The notes below the pieces were generated by a model. It saw nothing but the letters and a program-made list of their open reading frames with translations, did no database searches and was not told where the DNA came from. Shown piece after piece: positions 30,196 through 41,823 of a DNA stretch of 64,000 bases. The position numbers were made by a program, and so were the translations under genes. Positions within the stretch are counted from its first letter, which is position 1, and every line of letters starts with the position of its first letter. Source of the DNA: Pseudogymnoascus destructans (lineage: Eukaryota; Ascomycota; Leotiomycetes; Thelebolales; Thelebolaceae). Location of the stretch: positions 62,001 to 126,000 of the forward strand of contig NW_020167530.1 in the NCBI RefSeq assembly GCF_001641265.1, given 5' to 3'.

Positions 30196-31744
30196 CCTAG
30201 CTCTCCGGCGCTTGCTTAGTACTTCATTTGCCTGTCGTAGGTTTTGGTTCTCTCCCTTTAGCAGTGCTAATTGATGCATTATTTGCGATGCACCCTTTGT
30301 AAACTGGTCAACAGCTGCATAGATTGAGGTTGGAGAGCTATTTTGATGGCGTGAAATCCGAGTTTTAATAAATGTAGACTGTGACATAGCTTCAATTGGG
30401 TTGTTTGGTGTCTGAGAAACCCAAGGTTGAGCAGTACCTGGGCGGGAGCTTGGAGGCGTTGGTGTCCTTAACTTAAGATCAAGTGTAGATATCACTCTCT
30501 CAGGGTCAAATGGAAGAAGCCCTGCCCCTCGGAACCCGCCTCGAATGTTACTTTCCGTCATTGTGTGTTAAATGCAGCGTGGAAGGCAGGAAAGAAGCCA
30601 TCCTTTGTAATATGAGAAATATGAGCCTGCATCATATCTTCAATTTGCCGACCATAGGCCTGCTTTAACGGGCCGAAACAGCCAACATCAAGTGGCTGGA
30701 GTAGATGAGAAGAGTGAGCAGGCATACAAAGCGTAATAATGTTGTGTTCCTTGCAGTACTCCTCAAACTCATCTGAGTGGTGGCTCTCATGACCATCAAG
30801 GACTAACAAGCGATAACCACCAACACTCTGGGCCTTTGTATGCTTCTCAAAGTGCTGAATCCAATCCATGCCTCTCTCGTTTGTAGTCCAGCCATTTTCA
30901 GTAACAGAAATCACCCAATCGCTTGAAAATCCACTATTCTCATACCAAGATGTAAGGTGGTTTTTGCCTGCAACAATGATAAATGGTGGTACTGCCCAAC
31001 CTTGAGAACTAACGCCTTGGATTACTGTAACCCATTCCCGATTACCAGGCTGTACCTTCTTTGCTTTTGCCCGCCCGTCTGAGCTTGTTACAACCATAGC
31101 AGTTGAGATAACGCCCATCATAAACCCAGTCTCATCAAAGTTGTAGATATCTGCTTCATCGATACCATATTTCGCAATTGTGTTATGCACAAGCTCAAAC
31201 CAGCCATTAATAACTTCTGGATCTTCGCACTTAGCCCTCTGGTAGTCGTATTTGCGCTGAAAGCGTGTCTGGAGCTCTACACGCCGCTTAACAAAGTTTG
31301 AAGCCCAACGCGACCCAACGCGTGACGCGTCGCGTGTTGCAAGTAGTCGACTTGCCATATCTTCAACAACAGACAGCCGAGGAGGAAACCCTTTGGCAGC
31401 TAGGTCGAGTATATACTGAACAAGGACGGACTCCTCTAGGTTAGTTAATTTCCGTGAGTTGGCTTGGATATCGCGTCGTGAAGGTACACCTTCTAGACGA
31501 CGACCTAGCTTGCGGTGGTCCACAGAATAGATCCTAGCAGCAACTCGAAGGCGTAACTTTGGGTCGCTTTGCATAGCCTGGATAGCTAGCACTAATTGGC
31601 TTTCATCGTTTTTATGGGGCATGTTTTGTTGTTGAGGAATTTAACATTTAGTTGGGGGGTTTGGTCACCGCATCATTTTGGCGCTTTCGCTTGTTTGGCG
31701 CTTTCGCTATACATGTACGTTATAGGATACAAAGTTGCTAATAT

Positions 31745-31969
31745 ATGTTATTCATGCTTAACGGCCATAAGACAGCTCTAATTAGACTTTGTCATTTGTC
31801 TCCTCTAGCTAGTAGAGTGGAAGGGGACACTAGACTCTTTGATGCACTCTGCTATAAGGATATCCGCCTACTAGTTGTACACAGTCCTAACAATAGCAAG
31901 CGAGATGTGCTTGCCATAGAGGTCAAACTGTCTTATCACAAAGGACATAATAAGCGCCTAAAGCCGTGA
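31745..31969 (+). pseudogene. Fragment resembling a DUF3435 (Starship-captain-type tyrosine recombinase) protein
   Basis: About 75 codons read ALCYKDIRLLVVHSPNNS and DVLAIEVKLSYHKGHNKRLKP, the pattern ALRY.D..LLV...P....VLA..V.L.HHKG....PKP that I associate with fungal DUF3435 proteins. No catalytic Arg/His/Tyr of the recombinase fold is within this short piece, and it ends in a stop. It lies right next to the P2b end. Recognition is from memory of the family pattern, so treat it as tentative. Confidence 0.45.
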
Positions 31970-32170
31970 GTCAACCAACCGCTTTGAACGTACCTTCTAA
32001 CATCAAACTAACAGAAGCGTTAAGTGACACACATTCAGTCTAGCCAACCCATTTTCCAACGGCGGCTAATGGTCATTTTTTCAGTCTAATTCTTAGTCTC
32101 AATCTCGCTCTCATTTCGCCTCTCCACCTGCTGCTGTTGGAAGCACCCCTTTCTCGAAGCTGGAACGCAT
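31970..32170. other. Short gap, nothing recognised
   Basis: Contains the 3' flank of the reverse-strand metalloprotease gene. Confidence 0.4.
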
Positions 32171-33370
32171 CTAAGCACGGAAGGTGTTCCACATGCTAAG
32201 CATACGAGTATCCTGGCCAGGAGTGAAGTTGTCATAGCAAGAACTGCATCTCATTAGCATCCATCCATCTCTCACACATCCCCACAAAACATCAAATAAA
32301 TCAAACTCACTCATAAGAATAATCCATATAGTTATGGATAGGATCCAAACCAGCGACATTTTGGCACGAGTCACGACCAGTTGGGCACCCACTGGTAGCC
32401 GACAATTGCTGCGGGGTGTCGGCGATACTGTCCCCTGAGCCCGAGCACGAGCTGCCTTGGAAGGTGTGGAGGAGACCCATCCAGTGGCCGACTTCGTGCG
32501 TCACGGTCTTGCCGAGGTTGTAGTTCGTTTCGGAGCCGCCAGGCGCGGTGCTGTAGAGAACGGAGCAGCCGTCGTACTGTTTCTCTCGTCAGTTTCATTC
32601 CTACTCCAAGACCAACCTCAAACTCCAATCCCAACTCCAACTCAAGCTCCAATCTTCAATGCTTAAGGAAATTTGGTTATGGGGTTGACAAAGTACTTAC
32701 ATAGAATTTATCGGATCCAGTAGCAGCGGTGGTTGGGAAATAACAGTATCCATAGCTACCACCGATAGCATACATGAAGTAGATGTTCACATCCTTGTAA
32801 GTACCCTTGCGGAGCGCCTTCTTCATCGCCAACTCGGCGCCGTCAGATGCCCAGAGGGTGTTGATGGTCCAGTCAGTACCGGCGTTGGTGAACTGGAAAC
32901 CGGAAGCAGCTTTGGAAATTGGTCAGCATATGTCCATTTGCTCATTCAAAATGCAAACCAGGATCAAAAAGCAGGGAGATGGGAGAAAGCACAAGCGAGG
33001 GGTTAGGGGGTTAGGTTACAAACTCACCATAATTATTATTCATAACCGTCAACTGATTCTCAATCTGCGCCGCGGTCACATACCCACCACTCGCAGCGGT
33101 CGATCTCGCCACGACATGGAAATACACATTGACGTTGATAGTCGCGGCTGCGGAAATAGCTCCATCGGCAGCCAGAGCCCCGAGAGCGGATTTCGACGCT
33201 GCTTCCTCGGCGGCCATCTCTTTGGCTGTGGCGAGGAACTCGGCGGTGGGCACGACACCGCAGCCGAACTTTGTGTCGCGGGGGCCGTTGGCGGGGTGCG
33301 CGAGGACGGTAGACAGAGGGGAGAGAATGGTGCTAGCGAGGGCCAGGGCGAGGAGGGTGAAGCGTGCCAT
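32171..33370 (-). CDS. Secreted M43 (pappalysin-like) zinc metalloprotease, 296 aa
   Basis: Four exons on the reverse strand: 33370-33028, 32909-32701, 32576-32311, 32243-32171 (343, 209, 266, 73 nt; frame kept, GTGAGT/GTAAGT donors). Residues 1-24 form a signal peptide (hydrophobic, ending LAHPANG). The zinc site is H211[10 protein letters not shown]221 with catalytic E212, followed by a Met-turn [18 protein letters not shown], the MEP1-like cytophagalysin/pappalysin pattern. Several Cys pairs suit a secreted enzyme. Such proteases in plant- or insect-associated ascomycetes act on extracellular proteins. It stands alone between transposon blocks, 450 bp from P2b. Confidence 0.92.
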
Positions 33371-34915
33371 GGTGGGCGGTGATCAGGGGGGTGGAGAGGG
33401 GTGGATTTGGGGATCTGTTTGATGTGTTAGTAAGAGTTCGATTGGCGAAGATTGGTTCGCTTTGGATGAACTCCAAGACGATAGCCGGAAAGTGATGAGT
33501 TCATCCAAAGTGCCAAACTGCGAGAAGTGAACACTTACTGGCAAGTAGAAGTGAGGGACTGGGACTAGGACTGGGACTGGTTGGATGAATGCAAGATCTG
33601 ATATCCCTTGATATTAAGATGCCTTTTTTGCCAACAAGGTAGTTACTGGGTCTTTATAATACGTTCATCTCGTCACCCTTCCGTACTCTACTCTCTCACC
33701 TTCATACAACTCTCTACCTCTCTATCTCTATCTCGCAGCTCCACCATCCCATACCATACCATGATCCTTTCGAATGAGCAGCGAAGACAAACCAAACCAG
33801 CCAGTCCAAAACAAGAAGCTCCCAATACTCCGCCCACGCACGCCTGACAAGTGCAAAAGGGCCAAGAGCCCCAGCGAAGCAGGTATACATCGCTTGCGGC
33901 GTCCTCCTAGCTGTCACGCCCTCTCTTTGAATGCCGTACGCCGTAAGTCTATATTACATTGTTCTCTTGGCGCGAAGAGCAGAGCCTGTTGTAGTACCAA
34001 GGGATGGATCGGGGAGGAGCCTGGAAGGGGAATGGGGGGTTTGGTTGGTTGGTTATGGAAGGTGGTGGTAGCGATGGAGGGGGTGGGTGGTAGGGGAGGA
34101 TGGTGTAGGGTGGCATGCACGATGTACCGGTATCTAAGCTTTAAGACGGTCAGCGCGTGCAGATTAGTAGTATCGACGTCTTGGCTGCTGCCCTATGGAC
34201 ACTAGGTGCCGTGCTTTTCACTGCAGCAGCTTCGGAGGTTGGGGGCGGGAAGAGGTAGGTGTGAGGGAGAGAGGAGATCTCGGCATTTCTTACCTTCTAT
34301 TGTCAAGATGCAGCTTTCTCTCCACAAAGAGACACCGCGTGCTGCTCCTGGCCTTACTTAGATTTGTCACGGGATAGCCCCTTGTTGTCATCTCATGTTC
34401 ACAGCGACCTTCCGTATCAGATCTCTCATCGCCGAAGAGAATGCAAAAAAGAGGTGAGGTGATGTTTTCCCTCTCCTTTATAATCTCACGCATCGGCATC
34501 GGGACCGTGCTCCTAAACCCAGTGCGTTGCAGCTTCTTTTAATCAAGGACTGTTGTTGACGTGGCTAGTTAGCCACTGAGTTCCTTCAGCTCCTGATCAA
34601 TCCCAGCCCCTGTATACAGTACCAAGCAATGCCAAGCACAAGGGAGAGTCACATCTTTCCGAAGAGAGAGGGAGATAAGAAAGGGCTTCTTGGCGGGCGT
34701 TATGAGCGTCGAATTGGTGGAAGGAGGAGAGGGTGGTAGATTACGTCTATTTTGTGGTTTGCCTATGGGATGAGGGGTCAGGGGCAGGGTCAGGGGTGTT
34801 GGAGGTTTCGGAATGCGGGGAACTACACACAAATTTGTGTGGTAATCTCCGACTACCCTGTAATAGTGTATCTCTGTACTACAGCTTCAAAAATATCTTC
34901 ATCTCTGTCAACTAT
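33371..34915. other. Intergenic region without a supported gene
   Basis: Upstream region of the metalloprotease gene and beyond. Low-complexity G-rich (34010-34110) and C/T-rich (33680-33750) stretches give short spurious ORFs on both strands. None shows a family pattern or fungal splice structure. Confidence 0.55.
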
Positions 34916-35632
34916 CTATTCGCCTATAGGGTTGAGAAAATCTGCAATTGGCATGACATCTCCTGGTAGCCTCGCAATTTCCATTCCCAGTTCCTCGGCC
35001 TCAGCAGTATTATCTTGACACATATCCATATTTTCTGTTTTTTTTATGAGAGTCGATCGCCACCAACACTTCTGGATTTTTGGTGCTTCAAGTGCTTCCC
35101 ACGTAAGTCGACTCCACTGTATCGCCTTTAGAATATTAACTGTTTTATTAGGGTTCTTATTGGCCTCGAGCTGGCGCAACATGTAATTAATCCATTGTTT
35201 TCGATACCCAAGTTTGAAGCTTGCAATTATTCCCTGATCGAGAGGTTGCCAACGAGATGTCGTATTTGGTGGAAGCCAAGCAATTCGAACATTCGACAAA
35301 CCTTGTAATCCACCAACAAGTTCAACTCCGACTTCATGTCCAGAGAAGTTATCAAGTAATAACAGTATCTTGCGATGCTTCATTTTCTCATTTAACCAGT
35401 CTAGGTATTCTTTCATAATTAGCCCTGTCATCCATTTTGTCTCGTTGTATCGATATTGAATCCGCATGCGCGTAACATTTTTAAAACATTGAGGGTTCTT
35501 CGACTTTCCCACAACCCATATATCTAGCTTCTCAGTTCCAGTCGAATTTGTCGTAAATGCGAGAGTAATCCGATCTTTGGATTTCTTTCCCCCACTTGAA
35601 GCTTCAGTGGCTAGCGTTCAAGTTGGCGTCAT
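34916..35632 (-). pseudogene. Tigger-like (pogo superfamily) transposase, C-terminal half (Tg1-C)
   Basis: On the reverse strand from 35632: MTPT-stop-TLATEASSGGKKSKDRIT, then WVVGKSKNPQCFKN, KWMTGLIMKEYLDWLNEKM, LLLLDNFSGHE (second acid) and NTTSRWQPLDQGIIASFK (third acid). The half begins exactly where 49519-50358 breaks off (DETGLFWKMT). Both halves are bounded by ATGAC and opposite ends of a B'-type LTR. One in-frame stop seen. See the inversion finding. Confidence 0.88.
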
Positions 35633-35844
35633 TGTAACGCTGACTTCTAAATGATAGAAGACACAGAGGTTTCTTGCGTAGGTTGACTTGACAGAGGAGG
35701 CAGGGGATTAGACACAAAGGCTTTCCAAGTAACACGTTACAGTATTGTAAAGAATACTATATTGAGTTGAGCACGAAGCTCCTATCTAAGGAAATACTAT
35801 CTACTTATATAGTGCCGTCGTGCCTCATGGGTAATCTGGATAGT
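35633..35844 (-). repeat. LTR fragment, family B'
   Basis: Begins TGTAACGCTGACTTC next to GTCAT (35628-35632, complement of ATGAC) and continues through the ACTATCTACTTATATAGTGCCG segment to GGTAATCTGGATAGT, where an A'-type LTR takes over. Confidence 0.88.
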
Positions 35845-36628
35845 TGTATAATGGTGAGTGGTGCACCAGATGTGAGAATCTAGCCACCCAAGGAAGGGAT
35901 GATTTTACTAAGACAACACACTGTCTTAGAAAAAGAGCCAAAGGGTCGTAGCTTAGACTATTCCACAATGCAGCAATCAGGTGTATCATATAGTGGAGTG
36001 GTTTAGACAAGTTGTAACAAATGTTGAGTCTGAGAACTCAGGAATAAGTTAGAGGTTAGCACCTCACTGACTTTTCAGAAACAAGGAGTAACAAGATCAA
36101 TGCTTGGAAGCTTGGAAAAGACGTGGAAGTATGTGATAGTCGATTTACTGTATTGTCTGCTTGCCCTTTCTTAAGGAAAGGGCAATCCTATTTATGCTAA
36201 AGGAGTGTAGTTCTCTCATTTTCCAAGACTTTCCATGACTAACCAGGCTTGGTAACTGTAGTCGACGTAAGAGAATTCCATAGAACCATCCCCTAGGTTC
36301 CTAGCCTATAGGAAGTGAAAGGAGGTCCAAGGTCAGAGTACCCCTATAGACAAATTATGTCATAACTTAACCAATCTTGTGGGTAACTAAGGAGCGATGA
36401 CGTGTAATGAATCATAGAGGGTTGTAGAAGCTTTTGGAGCTATCGTTCATGTTCCTAGGCCTCTAGTTGATAGAGATATGTCATGTGTAGTATTAGCCCA
36501 GTAACTAAGGAGTGATGTCATGTAATGAATCATAGAGGGTTGTAGAGATATGCGATGTGGTCATATCGGCCCAGTAACTAAGGAGCAATGACGTGTAATG
36601 AATCATAGAGGGTTGTAGCAGTATGACA
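35845..36628 (-). repeat. LTR, variant A' (reverse orientation), 784 bp
   Basis: TGTATAATGGTGAGTGGTGC to CAGTATGACA. Follows the family A LTR for most of its length but the inner end is replaced by partly tandem copies of a unit GTAACTAAGGAG..GATGACGTGTAATGAATCATAGAGGGTTGTAG (about 36386, 36501, 36573). No 5-bp target duplication: ATAGT left, GAGAG right. Confidence 0.8.
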
Positions 36629-38711
36629 GAGAGCCGTGCGTTCGAATAGCGAAGGTTGGAGTGTGCCTCCATTTTTGGTAGTTCAAGGGAAGACTCATCT
36701 TGCGAATTGGTACACAGATGGCAGTTGTCATACTGACATTCGTTGCACTCAGTTTGCTATCAAACTCAAGAGCAAACTTAGAAATCTCCTCCTCAAACCT
36801 ACAAGTCACCATACATATCTTGGCTTATCACACCAACAACAGAAGCAATACTACTCAACGATTGCTGCAAACTCTTCTACTACATCTGTTTATGCTACAT
36901 ACATCACGGCATATCATTTGAACACTCATTGAACAAGTTATTACGAAAATCTCCTCCTTAAGGGGGTGGGCCAATACTACCACATGGCATATCTCTACCA
37001 ACTAGAGGCCTAGGAACATGAACGATAGCTCTAGAAGCTTCTACAACCCTCTATGATTCATTACACGTCATCGCTCCTTAGTTACCCACAAGATTGGTTA
37101 AGTTATGACATAATTTATCTATAGGTACTCTGACCTTGGACCTCCTTTTCACTTCCTATAGGCTAGGAACCCAAGAGATGGTTCTATGGGATTCTCTTAC
37201 GTTCACTACATGATTAGCAAGCTAGTTGTGGGTCGCACTTGATTTCTAATACATTTACCAAGCCTGGTTAGTCATGGAAAGTCTTGGAAAATGAGAGAAC
37301 TACACTCCTTTGGCATAAATAGGATTGCCCTTTCCTTAAGAAAGGGCAAGCAGGCAATACAGTAAATCGACTATCACATACTTCCCCGTCTTTTACAAGC
37401 TTCCAAGCATTCATCTTGTTACTCCTTGTTTCTGAAAAGTCAGTGAGGTGTTAACCTCTGACTTACCCCTGAGTTCCCAGACTCAACATTTGTTGCAACT
37501 TGTCTGAACAACTTCACTACATCACACACCTGATTGCTGCGTTGTGGAATAGTCTAAGCTACAACCCTTTGGCTCTGTTTCCTAAGACAGTGTGTTGTCT
37601 TAGTAAAATCATCCCTTCCTTGGGTGGCTAGATTCTCACATCTGGTGCACCCACCATTACAGCAGTCTTCCACACGACTGGGTTATTAAACCTACAAGTA
37701 ACGGATAGACAAATAATGAGACGGGTCTAGAATGGATACAACACTTTGATAAGCATACTGCTGCTCGAGCAAAGGTCTCTATCAAATGCTAGTCTGTGAT
37801 GGGCATGAGAGCCACGAATCAGCCGAATTCTAAGAGTATTGCAAGGCACACAACATTATTACTCTTTGTTTACCTCCTCACTCTTCTCATCTAACTCAGC
37901 CACTTAATGTTAGATGTTTTGGTGTGTTAAAGCAGGCATATAGTTGCTAGATTAAGACCTTTATTAAGGCTCATATTAATTATATTAGTAAGGTTGAGTT
38001 CCGTTTAAAGCAGCATACATACAATCAATGACAGCTCAAAACGCATAGGCTGGATTCCGCAGGGCTAGTTTAGTGCCCTTTGATCCATATGCTGTGATTT
38101 CAAAGCTTGATGCAAGGTTGCAGACTCCGTCTCCTCGTCGACCCTCGTCTGCTAACGCCGACACTTAGGTCTCTCAAACCCCTCGCAACCCAACCGATGC
38201 TCTCTTATAGACAACTTTGGTTAAGAAACGTATTGCTTATCACGAAGAAAGCTCGCCAACCCCAATTTTTGCAAGAGTCACTACGTTAGCAAAGGGTACA
38301 GAGCTATTAGCTCATTAATTGACTCTTGGGACTACTAAAGTCCGTACCCTTCGCTAGGCAAACGAAGCCCTTAGCAAATGCCAGAGGGCTAAAAAGGCTC
38401 GTATCCGCCAAGGAGGTGCACTTACTGTAGAGATGCACACGATGTATTAGCTTAGAGGGATGTGGATGAGCAGATTCGACACGACAAGCGCCTAGGGAGG
38501 GTGGGTGGGTAGAATGAGGGGCAATTGACTACACGACGTTGTGGCAATTGCGGAAAGACTGGTCATTATGCGCCAACTTATCCCGAAGGTGTAAATATGT
38601 CTAGTTCATCAGATTCTGAGTAGTTTAATGAATATTGTATGTTATGGTCGTTTAATTGTATTTTGAAGTAGTAGGTTGGTGAAAAGTGCGCGACATGCTG
38701 ATAAACCACGT
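36629..38711 (+). mobile_element. Decayed P1-family transposon (P1d) with a solo LTR A inserted
   Basis: On the + strand, 36640-36720 spells GWSVPPFLVVQGKTHLANWY, continued after the solo LTR by LPHDWVIKPTSNG and TNNETGLEWIQHFDKHTAA. Later parts include HSSHLTQPL near 37890, HAAYIQSMTAQNA near 38020 and the zinc knuckle region near 38545-38590. It ends in a weathered TIR (AAACCACGT then TA, 38712-38713). Many stops. Its ACAATCAATGACAG stretch keeps the four bases missing from P2. Confidence 0.85.
36726..37661 (+). mobile_element. Solo LTR of family A, 936 bp
   Basis: TGTCATACTGAC to CACCATTACA on the + strand. Target duplication GCAGT at 36721-36725 and 37662-37666. Same length as the LTR at 5030-5965 but carrying several substitutions. 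Confidence 0.95.
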
Positions 38712-38893
38712 TATACCAAACAGGTTTACTGAATTCTACCACAACCTCCACACCACCAACTAGCTAGCTAAGCTATCCAAACAAAACCAATATATAGATT
38801 TTAGAAGATAAGTCCGTCTCCATCCCCCATAAATTCATGATCCATAAATCCTCATCCCTCCACCATCATCTCAACTCTCAAAAAGCGAGAAAT

Positions 38894-40214
38894 TTAAGCA
38901 CCGTTGCCGTTGTAGGCAATGAGGTTGACGCTACCCTTAGGGTCCTTGACGGAGCCCTTGGTACCGATGGACGCGATCTTGGAAGCGATGGCGGCTGGGG
39001 AGCTAAGTCCACCAAGACCGATGAGGTAGGCGGCGAGACCGGCGACGTGGGGGGTGGCCATGGAGGTTCCGGATTTGATGCTGAAGGCAGACTTGCCGCC
39101 GATCGATGCGGACTTCACGTTAACACCTGGGGCAAAGATATCAACGACGGAGCCGTAGTTGGAGGAGCTAGCGCGGGTGTCGGTGCTATCGACGGAACCG
39201 ACTGTGATGGCATTCTTGGCAGAGGCGGGCGAGTAGTTGGAGGCATCGTCACCGTCGTTACCGGCAGCGACGACGATGGTGACGCCATTGGAGACGGTGG
39301 ATTCGACAGCAGAGTTGACGGCAGCGGAGTAGTGGCCGCGGAGCGACATGGAGATGACAGACTTGCCATCCTTGCCGTTCTGGCCAACAAAGTTGATGCC
39401 GGCAATGGTGGCAGAGGTGGCGCCGAACCCATCACGGTCGAGGACCTTGACGGCGACTAGGTTCGCCTTGCTGGCAACACCGTAAGTGGCGCCAGCGATG
39501 GTGCCGGCACAGTGAGTGCCGTGTCCGTTCTCATCAGTGTCCGGGGAGCCCGAAATGTAGTTTGCGCCCCATTTGGCACGGCCCTCGAACTCCTGTGGTA
39601 GGTGTCAGTTAGAAGCTTCAATGCGGGGTAATAAGCGTGAAGGGAGACTCACCGAGTGCTCAATGTAGATGCCGGTGTCAAGAACGTAGACGGTTGATCC
39701 CGAGCCAGCGGAGCCATCGTAGATGTAGCTGTTGGAGCCAGTCGCCTTGTGGGAGATGCGGCCGAGACCCCATGTAGCACCAGAGCGGGTCTCGAGAGCA
39801 TTAGCTTGGACCTTTCCGTCCATTTCGATCCACGCGACCTGATGCTCGTTAGTCATGTGCAGAACGTACGGTTTGGAACTGGGTGTCGTCACTTACCAGA
39901 GGCGACGCGGCGATCTCACCGATGCTACCGGTGTCGGTCTCGATCTGGTAGCCCTTGAAGCCAGTGATGTTGTACTTGTGGCCAACACCCTTGTGGGCAG
40001 ATCTGCGCTTGCTCAGGATGCGGCTGACGGAGGAAAACTCGGACTCAATATCGGCATCGTTGACGCCCTTGTTGAAGACAACTATGTAGCTGTCTGGGAT
40101 GATATCCTGGGCTCTAGGGCTGCGGATCTTGGCGTGCTGTGCCTCCACAGGAGCAGCGGCGATGAGAGGCAGGAAGCAGGCCGCGAGGGCAATGAGACTC
40201 TGGGAGAACTTCAT
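38894..40214 (-). CDS. Secreted subtilisin-like serine protease (S8A, proteinase-K type), 400 aa
   Basis: Three exons: 40214-39897, 39838-39653, 39592-38894 (318, 186, 699 nt, all phase 0). Signal peptide (1-20, ending IAAAPVEA), I9 propeptide/inhibitor domain (about 43-105, [13 protein letters not shown]), then the mature enzyme. Catalytic triad: Asp in YVLDTGIY (about 160), His in [10 protein letters not shown] (about 192), Ser in [11 protein letters not shown] (about 343); oxyanion Asn in AAGNDGDD. Length and exon plan match extracellular alkaline proteases of ascomycetes. It lies between a dead pogo copy 180 bp past its stop and a gene-poor region, and inside the segment I infer to be inverted. 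Confidence 0.95.
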
Positions 40215-41823
40215 GATGTTCGGCGGAGGACTGGTGATGTGATGAAGAGATGTGGATGAGGATGATGGTGAGACTGGAGGCGGGACATCCGCTGAGCTTT
40301 ATAGAAGGTTCGCCAGGAACAGGCCAGGACCCGATCTTGCGAGATTGGGCTCATGGGAGCTTTGGACGGTGAACCATTAGGGGAGGCAAAGTGACAACTG
40401 CCTATTCGGATGTAGTTCCGTGATGGACGTGATGTGCGTATTGCGATGGCGACGTGCCCTGAGGGTCAGTCATGTCGATCTGGCGGCGTGCTGGAGCTTG
40501 GCCAGACGCTGGCAGCGGAGGATATGAAGAGCGGGCTTCTTGATTGGGAAGTTGAGCTGAGGGTGCCGAGGGTGCTGAGGGTGCCAAGAGTGGTCTGCCA
40601 ACGTCTCGTGGCAGGGGTAACGCACTGCCGAGCTCCGGCATGCCCGCGTCTCCATAATCCCCATGATATCATCCGGGACATGATACCGAGAGTGGAAGGC
40701 CAGAAGAACATAATGTTTTCGTCTTCTGGGACGGGGGCGTGGCGTGCAGGAGGAGCGATTACGATTGAGGAAGGAGGGACGACAGCGGCCAGACGAACAG
40801 AATGTTTTCGTCATCTGGGACGGGGGCGTCCCCCCCTTCATATCACACATACTGCCTATCCTACCACCGATCTTCCCCCACGAGCCTCACCCTCTTTCGT
40901 CCTTCCTCAATCGTAATCGCTCCTCCTGCTGGGGTTGGAGGGAAGTGATTGAGGGGTTGGTCAGGTCGGTCAGCGGCAGTTGGCAGCAGCGGGTGGCCAG
41001 CGGGACTGTAGCGGCGTGGGATGCCGACGACAGGGAAGGGTTACCATGATGGTTTCGGCCAGAGACAGGGACGAAAGGAAGGGAAGAGATGCGTGGAAGC
41101 GAAGAGGCGAAGAGGCGAAGAAGAGAAGAGGCGAAGAAGAGAAGAGGCGAAGAAGAGAAGCACATGCATGGTGCACACCCACCTGGCCGTCGTGTGCGTG
41201 GGTGAGACATCGACACTGCGGATCTTGACACTGACGTTGGTGATCTGGTGCGTAGTTGGGCATGATAGGAGAGATGGAGATGCACAGGTTCAAGTCATGT
41301 GATGCTTACTAAGTGATTACATGGTTGACTAGTAACCTCCATTCAAGAGCGCACGTGGCACGTCCGCTCTTCCCATCCTCATCCGCGGTAATTACACTCA
41401 CGTGATCGCCACAAAACTGACCGCTCTCATCGACCCCGAACATCCCAATCTTCATCCCCATCCTCATCCCATCTCCATATCTCTCTCCAACCATATCCCA
41501 CGACCTAATCTCATCACACCGGAGTTACCCCGATTACCTCAGGCTTTTTCTCCACCCACCACTAACCCAAACTCCTACTAGCCCCCCTCAACTTCCCCAG
41601 ATTTGCCCTCTAATCTCTGGTGACAAAACTCTTCCCTTCCCGCTCCATCATGCTTTAGTGCAATTGGCTCCTCCCTCCCACGCCTTCCCCTCAAACGACC
41701 TCCTCCTCCCCCCTCCTCCCCCCTCCTCCGCTTCCCCCTTACTACCCTGACCCTCCGATCGCCGCTAACAGCGGAGAGTGCATGATGGTCCCGAACGGAC
41801 ATCAAGACCAGCCCGTCCATACA
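40215..41823. other. Gene-free stretch upstream of the subtilisin gene
   Basis: Contains the subtilisin promoter, a repeat cluster at 40701-40929 and GAGGCGAAGAAGA-type low complexity at 41100-41160. C/T-rich sequence occupies 41560-41740. No supported ORF. Confidence 0.55.
40701..40929. repeat. Inverted and direct repeat cluster
   Basis: A 30-bp perfect inverted repeat: 40746-40775 (GCAGGAGGAGCGATTACGAT...) and 40900-40929. A 40-bp direct repeat, 40701-40740 and 40790-40829 (ATGTTTTCGTC[T/A]TCTGGGACG), with each copy able to fold on itself (CAGAAG...CTTCTG). Confidence 0.85.

Larger units (their letters stand above)
22023..31622 (-). pseudogene. P2b transposase, split by gypsy B
   Basis: ORF1 is intact at 31622-30558 (354 aa, identical in layout to P2a). 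ORF2 begins at 30561 (ATGA overlap) and reads to the insertion point at 30196; its remainder, with the zinc knuckle, continues at 22255-22023. The insertion falls at SKRRRAR in the basic motif. ORF1 product could still be made. Confidence 0.9.
21917..31720 (-). mobile_element. P2-family transposon (P2b) split by gypsy B
   Basis: Left TIR at 21917 after TA (21915-21916), right TIR ending 31720 before TA (31721-31722), transposase on the reverse strand. Removing gypsy B (22256-30195) and one CCTAG duplication leaves 1859 bp, exactly the length of the other P2 copies. Confidence 0.95.

Noticed and set aside
33608..34832. Several ORFs of 60-140 codons upstream of the metalloprotease
   Set aside because: Low-complexity G-rich and C/T-rich DNA, no conserved motif, overlapping on both strands.
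34850..34915. A terminal repeat of the Tigger-like element beside its C-terminal half
   Set aside because: A weak CAG-CTTCAAAAATATC run is present near 34880 but matches the CAGTTGAACC end too poorly to call.
38837..39460. Forward ORF of 207 Gly/Asp-rich codons over the subtilisin
   Set aside because: Shadow of the GC-rich protease exon on the other strand; would need to ignore a perfect catalytic domain.
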